DNA from: Megalobrama amblycephala
Taxonomy: Eukaryota > Chordata > Actinopteri > Cypriniformes > Xenocyprididae
Direction: 5' to 3'
DNA: 64,000 bases
Assembly (NCBI RefSeq): GCF_018812025.1
Contig: NC_063045.1
Span: 53,406,457 to 53,470,456, forward strand
Shown: piece after piece, positions 23,320 through 35,599 of the stretch
Numbering within the stretch: the first letter of the stretch is position 1
Layout: every line of letters starts with the position of its first letter
Position numbers and translations under genes: made by a program
The notes under the pieces: generated by a model
What the model saw: only the letters and a program-made list of their open reading frames with translations
What the model was told of the DNA's origin: nothing
The model's database searches: none

Positions 23320-25060
23320 ATTCTTTATGGAAAGAAAATATATTTCCGTATATATATATATATGTATGATCAATATATTACATGATTTAACAGTATATTT
23401 GAAAATATACAGAAAAGATATATTGCATAAATATATTACAATATATTGGATAATACATAAGGCATTGCCGCTTTTCATATATTGAAAAATATGTGATAAT
23501 ATATTTACTAATATATCATAATGTATGTAATTTTATATTCAGTAATATACTTCATAATATATACATTTATATGTGATCAGATATGGTACTGCATGCATAA
23601 TATATTAAAAATATTATTCATGCAGTATAAACACATATATGGTAAAATATATTACGTAACACATTTCTTATATTTTATAATTATTTACATGATTTTAAAT
23701 GTTTAATATTGTCAAGGTAGTTAACAAAAGCACACCTGCATGTACTAAGGTCTCTGCCAAATAGACTATCACTGTACTATAGTATGCACAGCCATTACAT
23801 TAAAAAAAATTAAATAATTATTATAGTCTTAGTGGCGTTCAGCCAATCATAAACCTAACCACAGGCTCTACTCTTCAGCACAATGGTAACCCCAAAAACT
23901 CACACATACCAGAAAACCCTTTAAATTCCAAAATAATTCAACTTTAAACACTAACAGATCTCCCCCTATATCAATATTGAGCAAAACACATGAAATAGCA
24001 CTTAATTTTAAAGGTGCCCTAGAATTAAAAATTGAATTTACCTTGGCATAGTTGAATAACAAGAGTTCAGTACATGGAAAAGACATACATTGAGTTTCAA
24101 ACTCCATTGCTTCCTCCTTCTTATGTAAATCTCATTTGTTTAAAAGACCTCCGAAAAACAGGCGAATCTCAACATAACACCGACTGTTACGTAACAGTCG
24201 GGATCATTAATATGTACGCCCCCAATATTTGCATATGCCAGCCCATGTTCAAGGCATTACACAAGGGCAGCCAGTATTAACGTCTGGATCTGTGCACAGC
24301 AGAATCATCAGACTAGGTAAGCAAGCAAGAACAATAGCGAAAAATGGCAGATGGAGCAATAATAACTGACATGATCCATGATATCATGATATTTTTAGTG
24401 ATATTTGTGAATTGTCTTTCTAAATGTTTCGTTAGCATGTTGCTAATGTACTGTTAAATGTGGTTAAAGTTACCATCGTTTCTTACTGTATTCACGGAGA
24501 CAAGAGAGCCGTCGCTATTTTCATTTTTAAACACTTGCAGTCTGTATAATGCATAAACAGAACTTCATTCTTTATAAATCTCTCCAACAGTGTGTAATGT
24601 TAGCTTTAGCCACGGAGCACTATCAAACTCATTCAGAATCAAATGTAAACATCCAAATAAATACTATACTCACAGGGGACACCTTAGACTTATATTACAT
24701 CTTGTAAAAACTGGTTCTAGGGCACCTTTAACATTTACTCTCCTTTAACAGTCAGAAGCAAAGCATGCTGGGAACTAGAAGTTTGTTGTAACCACTGATT
24801 GTAACTCATTCCATGAATGTGTATAAATGTGTGTACAATACATTCACATTTATTTGGGAACATGTATGTGCAATATAATAAAAGATAAAACTTTATGAAT
24901 GTAATGCTATTTTTGTCTTCATTTATACATATTTTATATGTATCAATATATAGCCATACATGGTCAATGCATATATTGCAGTATATTGAAAATATAAGCA
25001 GCAGTTTCCCATATAAGTATTATGTAATATATAGCATTATATTTTTGTTCCGTAAGGGAT
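23320..25060. mobile_element. AT-rich element with (T/C)TTACGGAA-like ends, carrying a TTAA insertion
   Basis: The left TTTATGGAAAGAAAATATAT and right ATATTTTTGTTCCGTAAGG are approximate inverted repeats. Both flanking zones (23340-23700 and 24895-25035) are crowded with ATATATT/AATATAT words. Bases 23840-23960 are a piece of the element I/II arm (GGCTCTACTCTTCAGCACAATGG region). A TTAA element occupies 24008-24731. The boundaries and single-element interpretation are tentative. Confidence 0.45.
24008..24731. mobile_element. TTAA-flanked non-autonomous element, copy 2 (internally deleted)
   Basis: Starts TTAAAGGTGCCCTAGAATT and ends CTAGGGCACCTTTAA. It matches 12487-13438 and 26615-27585 but lacks the segment between ACTATACTCACA and GGGGACACC, about 230 bp. 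TTAA flanks both sides. Confidence 0.88.
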
Positions 25061-25139
25061 GTGAGTCTTCAGAGTCACATAATCCTTCAGAAATCATTCT
25101 AATATGCTGATGTGGCAGTCAATTCAGATCAATCAAAGT

Positions 25140-25305
25140 GGTAGTTGTGTAGACTGTCAATTAAGGGACAGAAATCTCTCAGATTTCATCAAAAAGATGT
25201 TTATTTGGGTTCCGAAGATAAACGAAAGTCTTGTGGGTTTAGAACGACATGAGGGTCAGTAATTAATGACAGAATTTTTATTTTTGGGTGAGCTAACCTT
25301 TTAAT
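25140..25305. repeat. Right-end fragment of the 7568-8307 LTIR family
   Basis: The stretch AACGACATGAGGGTCAGTAA...TTTTTGGGTGAGCTAACC then TTTTAA matches the right end seen at 8255-8307, 59215-59270 and 62405-62469. There is no left end. Confidence 0.75.
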
Positions 25306-25725
25306 AATGGTTCTTATTCAATTTTGAAAACGTTTTTGCTTTTGTAACATTGTAAATGCCTTTACAGTCACTTTTATTCAATTTAATGTATCCTTGCTGA
25401 ATAATAGTATTCATTTCTTTAAAAAAAAATCGTATTTTTAAATGATAGTGTATTATGGTTTCCACAAAAACATGAACTGTTTTCAACATTAATAATAAAA
25501 AGAAATGTTTCTTAAGCACCAAATCAGCATTATTAGAATGATCACTGAAGACTGGAGGCTGACGGCTGCTGACAATTCAGCTTTGCCATCACAAAAAAAA
25601 AAAAAAACTTTTAAATTGTAATAATATTTCACAATATTATTGCTTTTACTGCATTATAAATAAATGCAAGGCTGCACATAAATGCAGCCTTGGTGAAAAT
25701 AAGAGACTTCTTTTTAAAAAAAGTA
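25306..25725. repeat. Decayed repeat of the CACTGAAGACTGGAG family
   Basis: The words ATCACTGAAGACTGGAGGCT, TTTCACAATATTATTGC and GCAGCCTTGGTGAAAATAAG match copies at 40530-40800 and, inverted, 53360-53665. This is an abundant cyprinid repeat by recall. Its class is unknown to me. Confidence 0.7.
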
Positions 25726-26614
25726 TGTGTGTGTGTCTGTACTGTAAGTTTGTGACTTTGCTTACATGAAATTACACAAATTGTGAGACTCTATTATTTT
25801 CCAGGCATCCCAGTGAGTTTGTCACTTTGTGAAAGGAGACGTCAAAACCAGCATTCAGCGTGGATGCTCATTATAGGAGCCCTCATTATTATGGCAGGTC
25901 CATTTGAATGGGTAATCTGGGACTCAAATTCACGCAATATTCAGCACACTGGAAATACGCAGCTTAATTGTTGTTGTCACAATGTGTGATGAGTCATTAG
26001 TCTGTGATTTTGACCCTGAATGTTCAGCAGAATTGTGCTCTCATTTTCAATATTGTGTTTTTATGTCACAACAGTATGAAATCTGTTCTTTAAGAAAGGA
26101 AAAGGGCAAGAGAAGATTATCAGTCATAGCTGACAACTTCCATGAACTCCCATCATTGTGGGATAGCAGCCGCCAACATCCCAGCAGCCCATTGTGACTA
26201 AATCATGAAGAGCAACAAAGAAAAAGAATAATAGCATCTGTCACAATCTCTAGAAATGCTGTACAGTTATGACTGAGGAAATACAGTTTTAATAAACTCT
26301 ACCTTCAGCCAATCAAATTTCCTTTAATAAAAAAGGCATTTGAGATGGAAAATATTTATAGCTTGTTCAATGAAGGCATAAAATGAAAACTGTGTTTTCA
26401 CACAAAGAGATTGGAGCGCTGCAGGTGCTGTCGCCCCGACAGCCATAGAATGATGGGAGACTGAATCTGACGTACTATACTACCCAGTTCAAATTTAGTA
26501 TGATAGTGCTTGTAATAAACTAAAAATAAAACAAAACTGGCCAAAGATTGCCTGAAATGCAAGTTAATACAAAGTTCTGCATTGAAACTCTAGATGGCGC
26601 AGGCTGAAATGTCC
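25726..26614. other. Unique sequence, no gene seen
   Basis: Balanced, non-repetitive sequence at 25820-26190 (for example GCGTGGATGCTCATTATAGG and ACGCAGCTTAATTGTTG). It could be regulatory. No exon could be assembled. Confidence 0.35.
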
Positions 26615-27585
26615 TTAAAGGTGCCCTCGAATGAAAAATTGAATTTATCTTGGCATAGTTGAATAACAAGAGTTCAGTACATGGAAAAGACATACATTGA
26701 GTTTCAAACCCCATTGCTTCCTCTTTCTTATGTAAATCTCATTTGTTTAAAAGACTTCCGGAAAACACGCGGATCTAAACATAACACCGACTGTTACGTA
26801 ACAGTCGGGATCATTAATATGTATGACCCCAATATTTGCATATATGCCAGCCCATGTTCGAGCATTAGACAAGGAAAGGCAGTATTAACGTCTGGATCTG
26901 TGCACAGACAAGGTAAGCAAGCAAGAACAACAGCGAAAAATGGCAGATGGAGCAATAATAACTGACATGATCCATGATAACATGATATTTTTAGTGATAT
27001 TTGTAAATTGTCTATCTAAATGTTTCGTTAGCATGTTGCTAATGTACTGTTAAATGAGGTTAAAGTTACCATCGTTTCTTACTGTATTCACGGAGACAAG
27101 AGCCGTCGCTATTTTCATTTTTAAACACTTGCAGTCTGTATAATTCATAAACACAACTTCATTCTTTATAAATCTCTCCAACAGTGTAGCATTAGCCGTT
27201 AGCCACAGAGTATAGCCTCAAACTCATAGAGAATCAAATGTAAACATCAAAAGAAAATATACTTTACTCACATAATTCGAAGCATGCATACAGCATGCAT
27301 GACGAACATCTTGTAAAGATCCATTTGAGGGTTATATTAGCTGTGTGAACTTTGTAAATGCGCTGTAATATAGTCGAGAGCTCGTGAGGCAGGGGGCACG
27401 CGAATTAAAGGGGCAGCGCGCTGAAAAAATCAGTGTATAGTTAATGATGCCCCAAAATAGGCAGTTAAAAAAATTAATTTAAAAAAATCTATGGGGTATT
27501 TTGAGCTGAAACTTCACAGACACATTCAGGAGACACCTTAGACTTTTATTACATTTTGTGAAAAAGCATTCTTGGGCACCTTTAA
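26615..27585. mobile_element. TTAA-flanked non-autonomous element, copy 3 (971 bp)
   Basis: Begins TTAAAGGTGCCCTCGAATG and ends TTGGGCACCTTTAA. It is full length like copy 1 and shares the GCATGCATACAGC, ATGATGCCCCAAAATAGGCA and ATCTATGGGGTATTTTGAGC landmarks. Copies 2 and 3 share the palindromic ACTGTTACGTAACAGT, which is broken in copy 1. Confidence 0.88.
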
Positions 27586-27613
27586 CTTAATCTGCTTGCA
27601 ATCACATCATTCT

Positions 27614-27950
27614 CTATAGACCTTATGTAGCCCCGCCCCTTTTCAGCGCTGCACTCGTTGTCTTTTGACTTCCGGCTTGTATTTCCACAGCGATCTTATG
27701 CATTTATGAATGAACTGCTCATTTTAAAATCTTCCCGTTCTACTGACATTTGTTAAGACACCCACTTTAAACATTACAATGCTCATGATAACTTTTGTTA
27801 ACTCTACAACACGTAAATCCACTTCACCAGCTAATTATTCTTCAACAGCGATGCCATAGGAATATACAGGGTTACCGCGAAAACGGAAGTTCAAAGACAA
27901 TATTCTAAAGATGGCGGCGTGCATGTTTCTCTGGTAAATAAGGTCTATAG
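27614..27950. mobile_element. MITE with CTATAGACCTTAT ends
   Basis: The left CTATAGACCTTAT and right ATAAGGTCTATAG are perfect 13-bp inverted repeats around a 337-bp body. The body includes an AAGATGGCGGCG stretch near the right end and AGCCCCGCCCC near the left. No TSD could be defined. Confidence 0.8.
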
Positions 27951-29705
27951 TACACAGCTGATTGGCTCTTGCTGTAACAGTAGCCAATGAGCTCGCTGCT
28001 CAACCTTCAAATACTTGGTCAGCATTTGCTATAGCAGTTGCAGCACGCTTTCAGAAACCCTCCACCTTCCCCAGCTCCACCTGTATAGATATGCTACAGG
28101 AAATTCATGTACACTATATTGTACAGTAGCAGCATGTCTTGTTTGCAGCAGCGTATTGCAGATATTTTCATCCAACACCAACCATATCAACATTGTCATA
28201 TCCATTACCATGTTATGACAACTTAACATAAGTTATTTGATTTTACATATAACAATGCACAGTTTAAATACTACTCCACAAAAAAAAAAAAAAAAATAGG
28301 TTTACAATTTTTATAATTTGAAGTCAATGCAGATTTGAGTATTCCAAAGACCTATTTAATAAGCAATTATTTTGTGATTTAATCTGAGACTCAAGAAAGA
28401 ACAAATGCGAAATAACCACCAGATGAAAATAAAAGCTGCTCTTCATCTTCTCCACTCCAGAGTTTTGCTTGTAATGGATGACTGTAACCTTAACATCTGT
28501 CTAAATGCTGTATATTGTCAAAAACCATCGTTGCAGGGCTGATTGTGGCTACTTTGAAATAGGAGAGATGCCTTATGCACAAACCACACAGGTGAATTAT
28601 CTGCTCTTCTTGTCATAACATTGGATTTATGAGCTATAATCAATCAGTAGCTGCTATCAGAAGACCCGGGTTCCTCTTCTTTCATGGCTAAAATGGATTA
28701 TGTGATCGATGGCTTCACTAAGAGGAGAAACCTACAACAACATAGCAGACATTACCACATCTTTTCTCCTGGGGTTTCAGCAAGCCATGTGTCCAGCCAA
28801 ACAGCTATACAGCAGAAATGATTAATTCTAAACCTAATAAAAACTAAACAAAATAACTGGAATAAACATCTGAATGGGTAATTATGTTCATTTGTAAATT
28901 GGTTTATTCTATTCTTCTTACTCTCTCAACCCAAGTAATGAATTTCTGTAGAAATGTAATGTCTTAATTGAAGTGCACATCAATACATCAGTTTAACACT
29001 GACAAGAGTGTGAGTTCATATAGCATTTCATCTGAGTCCATCTTCTACACTGTGCTCAATATGAGGCCATTAATCAGAGTGAACATGTCTGTCAGGTCGT
29101 GTCATGTCTTTGTCATTCAATCCTCTGATCCAAGGTCACAGTCGAAGCAGCCAAGAAGAATGAGTGCAGAAATTAAATAGCGATGTTTCAGGTTTGATTC
29201 TCACTCAAGAGTATAACAATTGTGGGTTTGAATTGGCTTCACTATCACTTACAAAATGACAACACTTTTATGTAAAGGGATAGTTTAACCAAAAATGAAT
29301 GAGATTGAAAGCTAAAGCAGAAGGCATGATTTCAGTAAATTTCATAAGTTGGTTTGCAACCCAGGAAAATTATATTATGCTGCTGCTTGCACGTTTCGTA
29401 ACAGTTTCAAAGTGAAATGTCCGTTGAGCACCGCTAAAAGCATGTTCAGTTTTATCTAAAATTGATGAATATGAATCTGGCTGCTGGGCTTGAATCTTGC
29501 AATGTTTGTTGGTTTTTCTAAGTAACACTGGTCTGACGGCAACGCCTTGTCCCTGGCCAAAAATACTTGCAGTAGGACAGCATAAATTGGTAAAAATATG
29601 TAACACTGAACATTTCCTAAAATGCATTCAGATACGTTTCATAACTTTCATTTTGGAACTATTTTTCAACCATGACGGGAAGTGTTGGAGGGATGTCTTT
29701 TCAGC
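27951..29705. other. Mostly unique sequence, no gene seen
   Basis: Contains a poly-A run (28278-28298) and a short LTIR-family end (TAAAGGGATAGTTTAACC at 29275). The 28430-28770 stretch is high-complexity and non-repetitive here. No exon or RNA gene was recognised. Confidence 0.4.
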
Positions 29706-32006
29706 GGTCATTACCCCACTAGAAATGTTACATTCCCAGAACATTCTCAGAACGTCCCCTCTGGTGTTAAGGACGTTGCCTAGTAACGTTCCCAGTACGT
29801 TCAGAGACGGTCATGATGTGGAGTTCTTTAGAGGTTTGGGGGACGTTATTTGGCGGACCTTCACAGAACATTCAAGACGTTCTCTGAACATTTAGGGAAT
29901 CATACTTTATTTGGAAATGTTCTCAGAATGTCCCTGCTGCCCTTATCAAAAAATTGAATTGAAAATTAGAGCTAAATTGACTACAAAAGTGGCTGTTCAA
30001 ACAAAAAATATTTTTTCTTAAACGTCTTACAAAAAGAAAGCTCTTTACAAGTAATTCCTGGATTAATATTATGAATCTTTTTTTAAAAAATGCAAATCTC
30101 TTGCAGTCATTAGCTGACAGCAGCACATGCATGAGTTAATGTAACTGCTGTATCACTACATCAGCAACTACAGTTACTATCTTTAAATAAAGCCACATGC
30201 AGCAGAACATCAATGTTTCTGGATCATCACTGACTGAAGCACAGGCTCTGCTCTTCAGCACAATGGTGACCTCACAAAACTCAGATAACTGAAACAACAT
30301 TAAACACTAACAGATCTCTCTAGATCTCTGCATCTTCACTTATTACAAACCACTCTGACTTTATTTCCTTCATACGAATCTTCTTAATGAGGTGTTGATG
30401 TTTTATCAAAATTTATAAATGTCACCGTTACGGAGGCAAGCGCTTGCTTTAGTTGGGCTCCTGACCCTTGATATTTTGACTTTACTTTTTCCCCAATTGT
30501 TGAAACTGTGTGTTTTTAAAGCACATTTGTTTCCAAAAAATTGTGATCATGTGGACTTGGTTTCTTGCTGTTGATGATATCATCATCCAGTGGCCTTTTT
30601 CATTGATCGCTGAATATTGTGATTCTTTCATGTTGTTCTATGACAGCGCATAAAATACTGCACGGTTTTGATTATTTTGAAAGTTATTATCATTGTGCAT
30701 AAATTATTCAGTCAGAATCATGTAGACTCTCACAGAAATCAAGATTCTGTGTATGATCCTCAGCAATGGTGACAACATTTTCAGATAAACAGATCAACTC
30801 TGAACATCACAAAACAAGCTAATGTCACCATTGTTGAGGATCATACGCTGATTCATGATGTCCGTGTGAGTCTAAAAGTCACTGCTCAAAACTCAGTCTG
30901 TATAATGACTTTTTTTTTTTAAAAACCACATTAAAAATGAAAACAACTTAACTGTTAATGCAAAAAAAAAATAAATAGTTTACTCCCTCAGAGTTTAACC
31001 TCTTGAGAGGATCAGTGAATCACTAATACAAGCAAGTTCATCTAATCAGAATTTCTCTTGCAAGTTTTGCTATAACCAGCTTGTTTAAAAGCAGCCAAAG
31101 CAAATCAAATGATAAAAGGTTAAGAATCAAGAGTCCATCTAAAGAAAATGCTCACCTCCATAACGGTGACTTCAAACTTTATTATTTTCTATAAAACACC
31201 CGCACAGGGGGACATTAACTGAACGTTGCCACATGGTCCTCTGTTGGTCATTTAATATCATTCTCGATATGAGTTTAGGAGGACGTTCTATTTTGGTTAT
31301 TTTATGGTCACACGAGAATGTTACAAAGAGGACATTTGGGAAGTTAACAGAATGTCCTATAGTAATAGTCCCCTAAACATTCCCAGAACGTCCTGAATGT
31401 CCCCCAACCCTTAAAAGAACTCCACATCGTGACTGTCTCTGAATGTACTGGGAATGTTACTAGACAACGTCCTTAGAACCAGTGGGGACGTTCTGAGAAT
31501 GTTCTGGGAACGTAAAATTTATAGCAGGGTAACCTGTCACCTAGTTATGTTCCCAGAATGTTCTGAGACGGTCATGATGTGGAGTTCTTTTAAGGTTTGG
31601 GGGACGTTCAGGACGTTCTGAGAATGTTTAGGGGACTATTACAATAGAACATTCTGATAACTTCCCCTTTGTAACGTTCTCGCACGACCATAAAATAACC
31701 AAAATAGAACGTCCCCCTAAACTCATATCAGGAACATTATTAGGTGACCAACAGAGGACCGTGTGGGAACGTTAATGTCCCAAATGCCCTCTTTGTAACG
31801 TTCTTTTTTGACAATAAAATAACCAAAATGGAACGTCCCCCTAAAGTCATTTAAAGAACCTTGAACTGCAGCATTTTCATTACCAAAAGAGGACGTTTTA
31901 TGAACGTCCCAAATGTTCTGTAAAGGTTCGGAATTTTCGTCACCTTTAGAGAACTTTTAGGGAACGCTGCGCAAGGTCACGAGAATGTCACCTTCTACGT
32001 GGGTTA
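29706..32006. mobile_element. Partial composite element II (end block - arm - palindrome)
   Basis: Starts with the element II terminus (ACCCCACTAGAAATGTTACA). It continues through the arm (CCTGCTGCCCTTATCAAAAA; TGACTGAAGCACAGGCTCTG; GGCAAGCGCTTGCTTTAGTT; TTGAGGATCATACGCTGATT) and the GAACGTT palindrome at 31198-32006, ending TTCTACGTGGGT. The second arm is absent. Here the arm is uninterrupted, which gives the pre-insertion sequence for the sites of the 15517-16431 and 16537-19618 insertions. Confidence 0.8.
31198..32006. repeat. GAACGTT-rich inverted pair of blocks
   Basis: The left half runs to about 31530 (AAATTTATAGCAGGGTAACC). The right half repeats it in inverse: AGGAGGACGTTCTATTTTGG at left, ATAGAACGTCCCCCTAAACT at right. 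It is more diverged than 19886-20672, with internal deletions such as the missing GGTCCACCAAATAACG segment. Confidence 0.75.
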
Positions 32007-32094
32007 AACGTCCAAATGTTTGCTGGGTTGTGGCAGTTCATAAAATGGTGCTAAAGAGTTAATGCTTTATCGGCATTCGAATATGTCATGCTAC

Positions 32095-32930
32095 CTAAAC
32101 TCTACCCTAAACTAAACCTAAGCAATAGTGTTAACAAAAGCACTAGTGTTCATTTCAGATGGAAACTGCAGTGAATAGAATGTATAAGTAAGTTTAGCAA
32201 AAATATAGCCTAGGTATAGCCACGTTTTTCCAATGCGCTTCAGTTGGTTTATTCACAACACAGCACACCATGTGTAACTAGGTGAACTCAAACATTTCAT
32301 CATTATATACTCATCATTTGTTGATTGTCCACAGAGCTGCATCTATGTATCATCTTCAACAGATTTTCCACACTGATTTTTGGCACGGCATTCATAACTT
32401 TGAGTTTTACACGTCGGTAATCATTCGCATAAGCGGCTCGGCAAAGGCTCATGGCACCCAGTGACATCACTGCCAATCATCCGCCTTTCTCTAAAATGAG
32501 ACAGTACGAATGCCACACGCCTGGGGATCTCACGCTGTCAAACAAATGTCTCAATTACAGAATAAAGCGCACTCAGGCACAGAGCTGTTCTCATGCCACT
32601 TCATTATCGAACTAAGCCAATTAAACTCAGAAAGGAAGGAGCAAACAATTACAGTTTACCCAGCACAATCGTAACCCAGTTGTGCGTTCTCTCATTAATG
32701 TCAGAGCTCCCAAAACCACCCTGTGTCAGCCTAACACTGCTTAAAGTCAAAACTGAGGCAGTTTTACCATTGATGGCACCAAACTGAATTGTGGTGAAAA
32801 ATGATTATGAAAAACGTTATGATCATGAAAGAACTCCAAAAATGTAGGCTACTACACATTTCACTGCAGTTTCCAGCTGAAATGAACACTAGTGACATCA
32901 ACGGGTTTAGGTTGTGCACTGTAGGTTATT
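32095..32930. repeat. Inverted repeat pair around unique sequence
   Basis: Left: AACCTAAGCAATAGTGTT...CACTAGTGTTCATTTCAGAT...GAAACTGCAGTGAATAG. Right: TTTCACTGCAGTTTCCAGCT, GAAATGAACACTAGTGACATC, GGGTTTAGGTT. Arms are about 75 bp and lie roughly 680 bp apart. The enclosed sequence is non-repetitive in this window. It may be a transposon that captured host sequence, or two separate solo copies. Confidence 0.6.
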
Positions 32931-34365
32931 TTCAAACACTATAGGGAATTAACCTTTTAGCGCCAGTTATCGACATTTCATTTCCAAACGCTCGCAACAC
33001 ATATAGCATAATAAAACATGCTAAAAGCAACGTAATAATATCATTTCATATTTTTCCAGTGAGCCTATACCTGTATGTTGCTTCTACCATGTATTGTAAC
33101 CATGGAAAAAACGCCCTTTATCTTTAAGAAGAACTCTATTATGTAAAGACAGCGGTTAGTTCTGTTTTTGTCTCCATTATATTGACATTCTGTCCCCCAT
33201 CTAATAAACTGAGCAGAATCACTTTGTCTCTGTCAGAGTCTCTGATTGTACCAGGAAAGAACTTGATTATCTGAATGACTGATGAACTAGACATGACCTT
33301 ATATAGAATGTTTTGTTCTTTGATAGTTTAATTTTTATAAAAACCATTGACCGTAGATTGCTTTGTACACGTCTACACATTAGATGCTTTATTTAATTTC
33401 CATCTAAAAGGTACCATCTGTCTAAAATAAATTCACCATTTCTGTTGGTCTGAACTTAGTCAAGGAAAAATAAACCATCAAAACAAACACAAGAGGACAA
33501 ATGATTGGAATGGAAAATATCCCTGATTGTTTTTTCATCGACTCCTGCCAGAATCGTCTGGAAAACACTTGAGCCTTTTATCTCTCCGGCAGCCTGCTTC
33601 AAAAGTCAAAGTGTTTGCCACCTGCACAATGATGCTTGCTGTTTTCCTATTGCATATCTCAAATGGAGGGCTAGATTGAGTCTTAAACACACATTATGTT
33701 TCATTGTGTTCCGCAGAAAACACCTTATGGGTTTGCAAAGACATGATTGTGAGTAAATAATGACAGGATGTTCATTTTGGGTGACTTTTCCTTTAAGAAA
33801 TTTAGATTCAAGAAACTAAAAATGCAAATGAAAGTTCTCCAGTCATTTGAAAAAGGGAGCTGATGCCCACAGATATTAGAAATCACCTTGGCACCAGATG
33901 TTTTGTTTACTTGCTTGACTTTAAATCATATATTTTGTTTGAATGCCTGTATTTCCCAGGAGCCCATGAAATGTCAGGTTTGATTTTTTTTTAAAATGCC
34001 ACAGAGATAAAGGACTACTTGTATTGGATTCAACTAGAAGTGGCCAAAGGCTTCAGCCTGCTCTATTGTACATTCATTTGAATTCCAGGCCACTATTTTC
34101 CATGAGCCTCTGTGTGTGTGTGTGTGTGTGAGTGTGGAAGGACCTGAAGCTTCTCCTCAGGAGCATAAAACACAGTCGGAGCATGACTGCCATCCAGATG
34201 AGACAGAGACACGTACCCCTCAGAGCACAAAGAGGGATCTTTCTCATGCATAAGACAGTCTGTCTGAAGAGCGAGAACTGAAGCCCAAATGCAGATGATG
34301 AGCTCTACGATGCAACAGAACCTGCACTTTGGCATTCATTAATTTACCTAAATTCATAAGGACAA
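32931..34365. other. Intergenic, one LTIR fragment
   Basis: Bases 33675-33797 (ATTATGTTTCATTGTGTTCC...TTCATTTTGGGTGACTTTTC then CTTTAAG) are a decayed right end of the 7568-8307 family. A TG dinucleotide run lies at 34111-34130. Nothing else is recognised. Confidence 0.5.
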
Positions 34366-34530
34366 CCCAGATAGCAACTTTGTGCCCAGATTAGGCCTAC
34401 ATCTGCCACGCGTGGACACATGTGGCGTGGAATGATGCCACTTGGGTGGACCGCTCCTGTTTGCCAGATCTGAGCCACAAGCAGGCCATAGAAATGCCAC
34501 ATGCCAGCCAAGAGCAGAGAAATAAACCAG

Positions 34531-34639
34531 GGGTGAGTTTCCTGAAAGCATCGTTGGTAAACCATGGTCGTAAGTCCCATTGAACTCTATTGGTAACGAC
34601 GGAACTTGCGACCATAGTTCGCTTTGGGAAACGCACCCC
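34531..34639. mobile_element. 109-bp palindromic MITE inserted in element I copy 2
   Basis: The left GGGTGAGTTTCCTGAAAGC and right GCTTTGGGAAACGCACCCC are inverted. The empty site is visible in the first copy (complement of 14205-14222), which fixes the boundaries. Only AG (2 bp) appears duplicated. The interior folds too (GGTCGTAAGT against ACTTGCGACC). Confidence 0.85.
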
Positions 34640-35599
34640 AGAGCTGGACCTTATCTGAGCCGCAAAATCTTTATATATTATTTATAGCATCATTTTAGCA
34701 TTAACAAGCCTGTTAACAAGCACAATCACTGCAGGAAAGAAGAGAACAGAAAAAAGAGGGAAAAAAAACAGAAACACAACTGACCAGCCACAGCCTTAGA
34801 TGAAATCAACTGAAGATACAAAAAAAATATTAAATCTCTCAAGATCTCAGCAGAGGATGATTAAACAACTCCACAAACAGCTTCACATAGGCTATTACTA
34901 ACCAGAATTACTGTCATTCATCTACAGAAGTTCTTATTGAGTCAGTTGGTCAGTTACAAGATCTCAATGACGGGTGGTTTTCAGTGTCAATTGGTTTTGT
35001 TCTGCTATGAGATTTCAAAGACAATAGGTTTTGGATTTCGACAGCTGTATATTGTATATACAAAAGGGCAAAAGATGGACATTTAATCTGATGCTGGTTA
35101 AAGGGGGTCAATGCATGCTGGGAACAATAGTACAAAGCTCCCAGCATGCATCACAGAATGAATAAATTATGCAGCTTAATTGTACTATTTTTTTTTTTTA
35201 ATTTGCTTTTATTTTTTGCTGTGGTATTTGTTCTGTCTTTTAATAGCCTTTTGTGATGTCCAGAGTTGATCTGATTGTCTGAATATTTTATTGTTGAGAT
35301 TTATACGCTGATTGCACATATTCGTGTCTGTAATGTCATGTAGGCCTAATTTATTACTTTTTGCTTATGGTTTTCATTTTCTAACTGAGTTCTGCAATAC
35401 AGTGTGATCTTACAATTGCAATAAAACAAGGATTGTAATGGCACAACACAATTATTATTTTTAAAGGACATCAGTGATTCAGGCTATTTCACAATGATTA
35501 TAAAACCATCAATAGCTAAAAATCATCATCTGATCTCACACACTGTCACAGCAGCCAGAGAAAACAAACATATTATAAAGAGTTAAGAGCCCAACTAAT

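Noticed and set aside
23293..23706. Tyr/Ile-rich ORFs on both strands
   Set aside because: Produced by ATATAT-rich DNA in an AT-rich repeat. Low-complexity translation on both strands.
24074..24280. ORF beginning MEKTYIEFQTPLLP, repeated at 26681-26965
   Set aside because: It lies within copies of the TTAA element and is interrupted differently in each. It has no known domain and is a chance frame in a repeat.
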